From positions 1 to 8,813 of the forward strand of contig URPI01000092.1 of assembly GCA_900549705.1 (NCBI GenBank): DNA of 8,813 nt. Direction: 5' to 3'. The translations under genes and the position numbers were made by a program. This stretch comes from an uncultured Eubacteriales bacterium. GTDB taxonomy: Bacteria; Bacillota; Clostridia; Oscillospirales; Oscillospiraceae. Positions 4,969-8,813 of this stretch are shown here, one piece after another (within the stretch, counting starts at the first letter, position 1; every line of letters begins with the position of its first letter). The notes under the pieces were generated by a model, which worked only from the letters and a program-made list of their open reading frames with translations, was not told the origin of the DNA and made no database searches.

Positions 4969-7041
4969 ATGAAATGCAGTATTTTACATGAATCCAGTGG
5001 CCGGATGCGGGTGCATCTGTTTTGTGGCCGCATGAATCTGCGTCAGGCAGATGTTCTGGAATATTATTTGAAGAATGTAGAGGGTGTCTCGGAGGCGGCG
5101 GTTTATGACCGCACCCAGGATGCCATCATCCGTTACAAGGGGAATCGTGGGGCAGTTATTTCTGCACTGGCGCGGTTCTCCTTTCCTGTGGCGGAGGAGA
5201 TGAATCTGGTGCCGGAGCACACCTCCCGGGCGCTGAACCGGGAATTTGAGGAGAAGCTGGTCATGACGGTCTGCCGCCGGGCACTTGTCAAAACCTTCCT
5301 TCCCATGCCCGTAACAGCTGCTATTGCCGTGGTCAAATCCTGGAAGTATATCAGGGAAGGTTTGTCCGCTCTGTTCCACCGCAAGCTGACGGTAGCGGTG
5401 CTGGATGCTACCGCCGTGACGGTTTCCGTTGTGCGGGGCGACTTCAATACCGCCGGTTCCGTGATGTTTATGCTCCGGCTGGGTGAAATCCTGGAGGAGT
5501 GGACACATAAAAAGTCCGTCGCCGATCTGGCGGGTGCCATGTCCCTGCAAGTGGAAAACGTGTGGCTGCAAGCCGGGGAGGCCGAGGTGCTGACCCCGGT
5601 GGGACAGGTGCAGGTGGGCGACAAAATCATCGTCCGCACCGGCAGCCTGATTCCCTTGGATGGCAAGGTGGTTTCCGGCGAGGCCATGGTCAACCAGGCA
5701 TCCATGACCGGCGAATCCCAGCCCATGCCCAAGAAGCCGGGAAGCTTCGTTTATGCCGGCACGGTAGCCGAGGAGGGAACCTGCGTCATTCAGGTGGAGA
5801 AAGCCCTGGGCAGCGGGCGGTATGACCGGATTGTGAAGATGATTGAGGACTCCGAAAAGCTCAAGTCCTCTGCTGAGGCCAGCGCCTCTCATCTGGCGGA
5901 CAAGCTGGTGCCCTACACCCTGGGCGGCACGGCACTGACTTATCTGATTACCCGGAATGTGACCAAGACCCTGGCTGTGCTGATGGTGGACTTCTCCTGT
6001 GCGCTGAAGCTGGCAATGCCCATTGCGGTGCTCAGCGCCATGCGGGAGAGTGCCCAGTATCATATCTCCGTCAAGGGCGGGCGGTTTATGGAAAACATGG
6101 CGAAGGCCGATACCATCGTCTTTGATAAGACCGGCACCCTGACCCACGCGACCCCCCAGGTGGCTCAAATTGTTCCCTTCGGTGGGCATTCCGCATCGGA
6201 AATGCTCCGTCTGGCAGCCTGCCTGGAGGAGCACTATCCCCATTCCATCGCCAACGCCGTGGTGGAGGAGGCAAAGGTGCGGGGGCTTGACCACCAGGAG
6301 TACCATTCCCAGGTGCAGTACATTGTGGCGCATGGCATTTCCAGCATGGTGGAAGGAAAAAAGGTTATCATCGGCAGCGCGCACTTTGTGTTTGAAGACG
6401 AGCACTGCGTGATTCCAGAAGGGGAGCAGGAGCTGTATGACAGCCTCGATCCGCAGTATTCCCACCTGTACTTGTGCATCGGCGGGGAGCTTGCTGCTGT
6501 GCTGTGCATCGCTGACCCCCTGCGGGAAGAAGCACCCGCTGCCATCCAGGCGCTCCACGACTGCGGTATTGCCAATGTGGTGATGATGACCGGCGACAAT
6601 CGCAGAACCGCCCAGGCCGTGGCGCAGGCCGTGGGTGTGGACAAGTTCTATGCCGAGGTGCTGCCGGAGGACAAGGCTGCCTTTGTCCGTCAGGCGCGGG
6701 CAGAGGGACACACGGTTATCATGGTTGGCGATGGTGTGAATGATTCGCCTGCTTTGTCAGAAGCGGATGTGGGCATTGCCATTTCTACCGGGGCGGCCAT
6801 TGCCCAAGAGATTGCGGACATCACTGTGTCCTCGGAGGATTTGAGGGCGCTGATTACCCTGCGGCAGCTGAGTGTCGCCCTGATGGAGCGGATTCACCGG
6901 AATTACCGCTTTATCATCGGCTTCAACTGCGGCCTGATTGGCCTTGGCCTGGTGGGGATTCTCCCACCGACGACCTCGGCGCTGCTGCATAATATGTCCA
7001 CCCTGGGCATCAGCATGAAGAGCATGACAAACCTGCTGTAA
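4969..7041 (+). CDS. Heavy-metal P1B-type ATPase with atypical FSC motif
   Basis: An ATP-driven metal pump of the cytoplasmic membrane, 690 residues. The N-terminus (1-70, ILHESSGRMRVHLFCGRMNLRQ) looks like an HMA_2-type domain with no CxxC. The actuator domain has TGES (247-250); the phosphorylation motif is DKTGTLT with Asp386; the nucleotide region has PHSIA with His425, where most P1B pumps have HP; the hinge is GDGVND (587-592). Where P1B pumps have CPC or SPC in the metal-binding helix, this has Phe342-Ser343-Cys344 before ALKLAMP, so the proline is missing. The end (HNMSTLGISMKSMTNLL) is the last helix. Substrate is not readable from this. I chose ATG 4969 with GGAG 8 bases upstream, where homology to the family begins; ATG 4903, behind GGAGG at the end of the DUF6110 gene, would add 22 residues encoded by the inverted repeat. 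Sharing a box with iron-uptake genes argues against simple iron-overload export. Confidence 0.92.
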   Translation: MKCSILHESSGRMRVHLFCGRMNLRQADVLEYYLKNVEGVSEAAVYDRTQDAIIRYKGNRGAVISALARFSFPVAEEMNLVPEHTSRALNREFEEKLVMTVCRRALVKTFLPMPVTAAIAVVKSWKYIREGLSALFHRKLTVAVLDATAVTVSVVRGDFNTAGSVMFMLRLGEILEEWTHKKSVADLAGAMSLQVENVWLQAGEAEVLTPVGQVQVGDKIIVRTGSLIPLDGKVVSGEAMVNQASMTGESQPMPKKPGSFVYAGTVAEEGTCVIQVEKALGSGRYDRIVKMIEDSEKLKSSAEASASHLADKLVPYTLGGTALTYLITRNVTKTLAVLMVDFSCALKLAMPIAVLSAMRESAQYHISVKGGRFMENMAKADTIVFDKTGTLTHATPQVAQIVPFGGHSASEMLRLAACLEEHYPHSIANAVVEEAKVRGLDHQEYHSQVQYIVAHGISSMVEGKKVIIGSAHFVFEDEHCVIPEGEQELYDSLDPQYSHLYLCIGGELAAVLCIADPLREEAPAAIQALHDCGIANVVMMTGDNRRTAQAVAQAVGVDKFYAEVLPEDKAAFVRQARAEGHTVIMVGDGVNDSPALSEADVGIAISTGAAIAQEIADITVSSEDLRALITLRQLSVALMERIHRNYRFIIGFNCGLIGLGLVGILPPTTSALLHNMSTLGISMKSMTNLL

Positions 7042-7082
7042 ATAGGAAAATCAACAACTGCGCATGGCGCCACGGAAAATAT

Positions 7083-7119
7083 AAAACGGCTGCACGCTGA
7101 AATTGGGTGCAGCCGTTTT
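7083..7119 (+). terminator. Intrinsic terminator after the ATPase
   Basis: AAAACGGCTGCAC (7083-7095) pairs perfectly with GTGCAGCCGTTTT (7107-7119) around an 11-base loop. The GC-rich stem running into TTTT is a classic Rho-independent terminator; by symmetry it could work on both strands. It lies 41 bases after the ATPase stop and separates that operon from the DUF1846 gene. Confidence 0.9.
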
Positions 7120-7149
7120 CGATTGCCGGTGCAATCCAGCAATTCACAC

Positions 7150-7178
7150 TTGCTATTGGACAGCGGTTGCGATATAAT
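7150..7178 (+). promoter_or_regulatory. Promoter of the DUF1846 gene
   Basis: -35 TTGCTA (7150-7155) and a perfect -10 TATAAT (7173-7178) are 17 bases apart. No copy of the TTAGCANNTGCTAA box is near it, so this gene appears to be outside the metal regulon. Confidence 0.7.
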
Positions 7179-7224
7179 AAACGTCGAATGATAGACACAG
7201 AGAAGGGGCAGCGGTGAAATTCTT

Positions 7225-8691
7225 ATGGTAAAAATTGGGTTTGATAACGATAAATATCTGCAAATGCAGTCCGAGCACATCCGGGAGCGGATTGCGGCAT
7301 TTGGCGGCAAACTGTATCTGGAGTTTGGCGGTAAGCTGTACGACGATAATCACGCCTCCCGGGTGCTGCCGGGCTTCCAGCCGGACAGCAAGCTGCGGAT
7401 GCTGTTGCAGCTGAAAGACCATGTGGAGATGGTCATTGCCATCAACGCCGATGACATTGAAAAAAATAAAATCCGGGGTGACCTGGGCATCACCTATGAT
7501 TTGGATGTGATTCGCCTGATTGGCATCTTCCGGGATTTTGGTCTGTATGTGTCCAGTGTGGTGCTGACCCGGTTCCACGGTCAGACCCTGGCAACGGCCT
7601 TCCAGTCCCGCTTGGAGGGTATGGGCATCCGAGTGTATCATCACTACAGCATCGAGGGCTACCCCGCCAACACTGCCTTTGTGGTCAGCGAGGAGGGCTT
7701 CGGCAAGAACGAGTATATCGAAACCACCCGTTCGCTGGTGGTGGTCACCGCTCCCGGTCCCGGCAGCGGCAAGCTGGCCACCTGTCTGAGCCAGGTGTAC
7801 CACGAGAACAAGCGGGGCATCCAGGCGGGCTACGCCAAATTTGAAACCTTCCCCATCTGGAATATCCCCCTGAACCATCCGGTGAACCTTGCCTACGAGG
7901 CTGCCACCGCAGACCTCAACGATGTGAACATGATTGACCCCTTCCACCTGGATGCCTATGGCGTTACCACCGTCAACTATAACCGGGATGTAGAGGCGTT
8001 CCCTGTTCTGGAAGCTCTGTTTGAGAAAATCATGGGCACCTGCCCCTACAAGTCCCCCACGGACATGGGAGTGAACATGGCGGGCAACTGTATCTTTGAC
8101 GATGAGGCGGTGAGCGAGGCTTCCCGTCAGGAAATTATCCGGCGCTATTATGTTGCCATGTGCGACTTGAAGCGAGGCAAGTGCAGCGAGGATGTGGTGC
8201 GCAAGCTGGAACTGCTGATGCGCAAGGCAGGCGTTACGCCCGCTGCCCGCACCACCGTTTCCCCTGCGCTGGAGCGGGAAGCCCAGACCGGCGGCCCCGC
8301 CGCTGCTATGGAGCTGCCCGACGGAACCATCGTTACCGGACGTACCACCGACCTTCTGGGTGCGTCTTCGGCGCTGCTGCTCAACGCCCTGAAATACCTG
8401 AGCAACCTCCCGGACGAGATGCATCTGATGAGTCCCGTGGTGCTGGATCCCATCCAGCATTTGAAGGTGGCGCACCTGGGCAACCGCAACCCTCGGCTGC
8501 ACACCGATGAGACACTGATTGCCCTGTCCATCTGCGCGGCCACCAACCCACTGGCAGAGCTTGCCATGGAGCAACTGAGCAAGCTCAAGGGCTGCGAGGT
8601 GCATTCCTCCGTCATCCTGTCCCCGGTGGACGAAAAGGTTTTCAAGCGCCTGGGGGTCAATCTCACCTGCGAACCGAAATACAGCGTGTAA
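7225..8691 (+). CDS. DUF1846 (UPF0371) family protein
   Basis: A 488-residue protein close to the family's usual length of about 500. It matches DUF1846/UPF0371 throughout: the start KIGFDNDKYLQMQSEHIRERI, the LYLEFGGKLYDD and HASRVLPGF segments, TAPGPGSGK (175-183, a glycine-rich P-loop-like turn) followed by LATCLSQVYHE, NIPLNHPVN and the MGVNMAG segment. Structures exist for this family in streptococci, but to my knowledge its reaction is not established; a nucleotide-binding function is suggested by the PGPGSGK turn only. It is predicted to be cytoplasmic. The ATG at 7225 has GGTGA 7 bases upstream, a modest site. It is monocistronic within the window, with a terminator before it and its own promoter. 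Confidence 0.93.
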   Translation: MVKIGFDNDKYLQMQSEHIRERIAAFGGKLYLEFGGKLYDDNHASRVLPGFQPDSKLRMLLQLKDHVEMVIAINADDIEKNKIRGDLGITYDLDVIRLIGIFRDFGLYVSSVVLTRFHGQTLATAFQSRLEGMGIRVYHHYSIEGYPANTAFVVSEEGFGKNEYIETTRSLVVVTAPGPGSGKLATCLSQVYHENKRGIQAGYAKFETFPIWNIPLNHPVNLAYEAATADLNDVNMIDPFHLDAYGVTTVNYNRDVEAFPVLEALFEKIMGTCPYKSPTDMGVNMAGNCIFDDEAVSEASRQEIIRRYYVAMCDLKRGKCSEDVVRKLELLMRKAGVTPAARTTVSPALEREAQTGGPAAAMELPDGTIVTGRTTDLLGASSALLLNALKYLSNLPDEMHLMSPVVLDPIQHLKVAHLGNRNPRLHTDETLIALSICAATNPLAELAMEQLSKLKGCEVHSSVILSPVDEKVFKRLGVNLTCEPKYSV

Positions 8692-8813
8692 ACCGAAACG
8701 GCGAGCAGCGCCCTCGGCTCCACCTCTGGGGTGATGCAGTGCGCAGCGAGGCTGAGGAGGGTGTACTCCGTTGGTTGCTGTAGGCGCATGGTTTCCACCG
8801 CACCCGTAGGGGC
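8692..8813. other. Non-coding right end, GC-rich with short inverted repeats
   Basis: No supported gene. A small hairpin CACC-TCTGG-GGTG (8721-8733) lies inside CCTCG/CGAGG (8712-8716, 8747-8751), without a T-run, so it is not a clear terminator. The last bases, CACCCGTAGGGGC, resemble the edge of dispersed GTAGGGGC-type intergenic repeats of gut Clostridia; this is memory-based and the element is cut by the window edge. Confidence 0.35.

Noticed and set aside
4984..6711. A 575-codon minus-strand frame
   Set aside because: Antisense shadow of the P-type ATPase, His/Gly-rich, without ribosome binding site or family motifs.
7153..8604. A 483-codon minus-strand frame
   Set aside because: Antisense shadow of the DUF1846 gene, which is a clear full-length family member.
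1..8813. CRISPR array, insertion sequence, prophage or defence system
   Set aside because: No spaced repeat array, transposase, integrase or phage gene was seen; the repeated 14-mers are irregularly spaced operator-like boxes, not CRISPR repeats.

Overview
The window looks like chromosomal DNA from an anaerobic Gram-positive gut-type bacterium of the class Clostridia, probably an Oscillospirales/Ruminococcaceae-like organism. This is inference. It rests on the short-chain flavodoxin that closely resembles the Clostridium beijerinckii protein, on DUF3793, DUF6110 and DUF1846 families that I associate with anaerobic Firmicutes, on strong AGGAGG-type ribosome binding sites, and on a moderately high GC content. 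There is no rRNA or other direct phylogenetic marker.

Layout. Positions 1-2711 (minus strand) hold a ferrous-iron uptake operon transcribed leftwards: feoA (2499-2711), a second feoA (2253-2474) and feoB (from 2182, running off the left edge). Its promoter at 2794-2822 is a perfect TTGACA-17-TATAAT. Positions 2823-3136 are non-coding and contain nested inverted repeats and a strong hairpin that probably ends the next operon. Positions 3137-4271 (minus) hold a second leftward operon: a 46-residue single-pass membrane protein (too short for ordinary ORF calling), a DUF3793 protein whose start overlaps its stop, and a flavodoxin. Positions 4272-4598 are a divergent promoter region. Positions 4599-7041 (plus) hold a DUF6110 small membrane protein and an atypical P1B-type metal ATPase, followed by an intrinsic terminator (7083-7119). 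Positions 7225-8691 (plus) hold a separately promoted DUF1846/UPF0371 protein. The last 122 bases are non-coding.

What ties it together is a 14-bp palindrome, consensus TTAGCANNTGCTAA, present seven times. It lies in or beside all three metal-related promoters: three copies before feoA, one in the feoA-feoB gap, two before the small membrane protein/DUF3793/flavodoxin operon, and one across the promoter of DUF6110-ATPase. The TTAG...CTAA arms recall DtxR/IdeR/MntR-family operators, so the simplest reading is one metal-responsive regulon: Fe2+ import (Feo), an iron-sparing electron carrier (flavodoxin), and two poorly understood modules (small membrane protein + DUF3793; DUF6110 + ATPase with an FSC motif instead of CPC). 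The regulator is not in the window. The DUF1846 gene has no such box and looks unrelated to the regulon.
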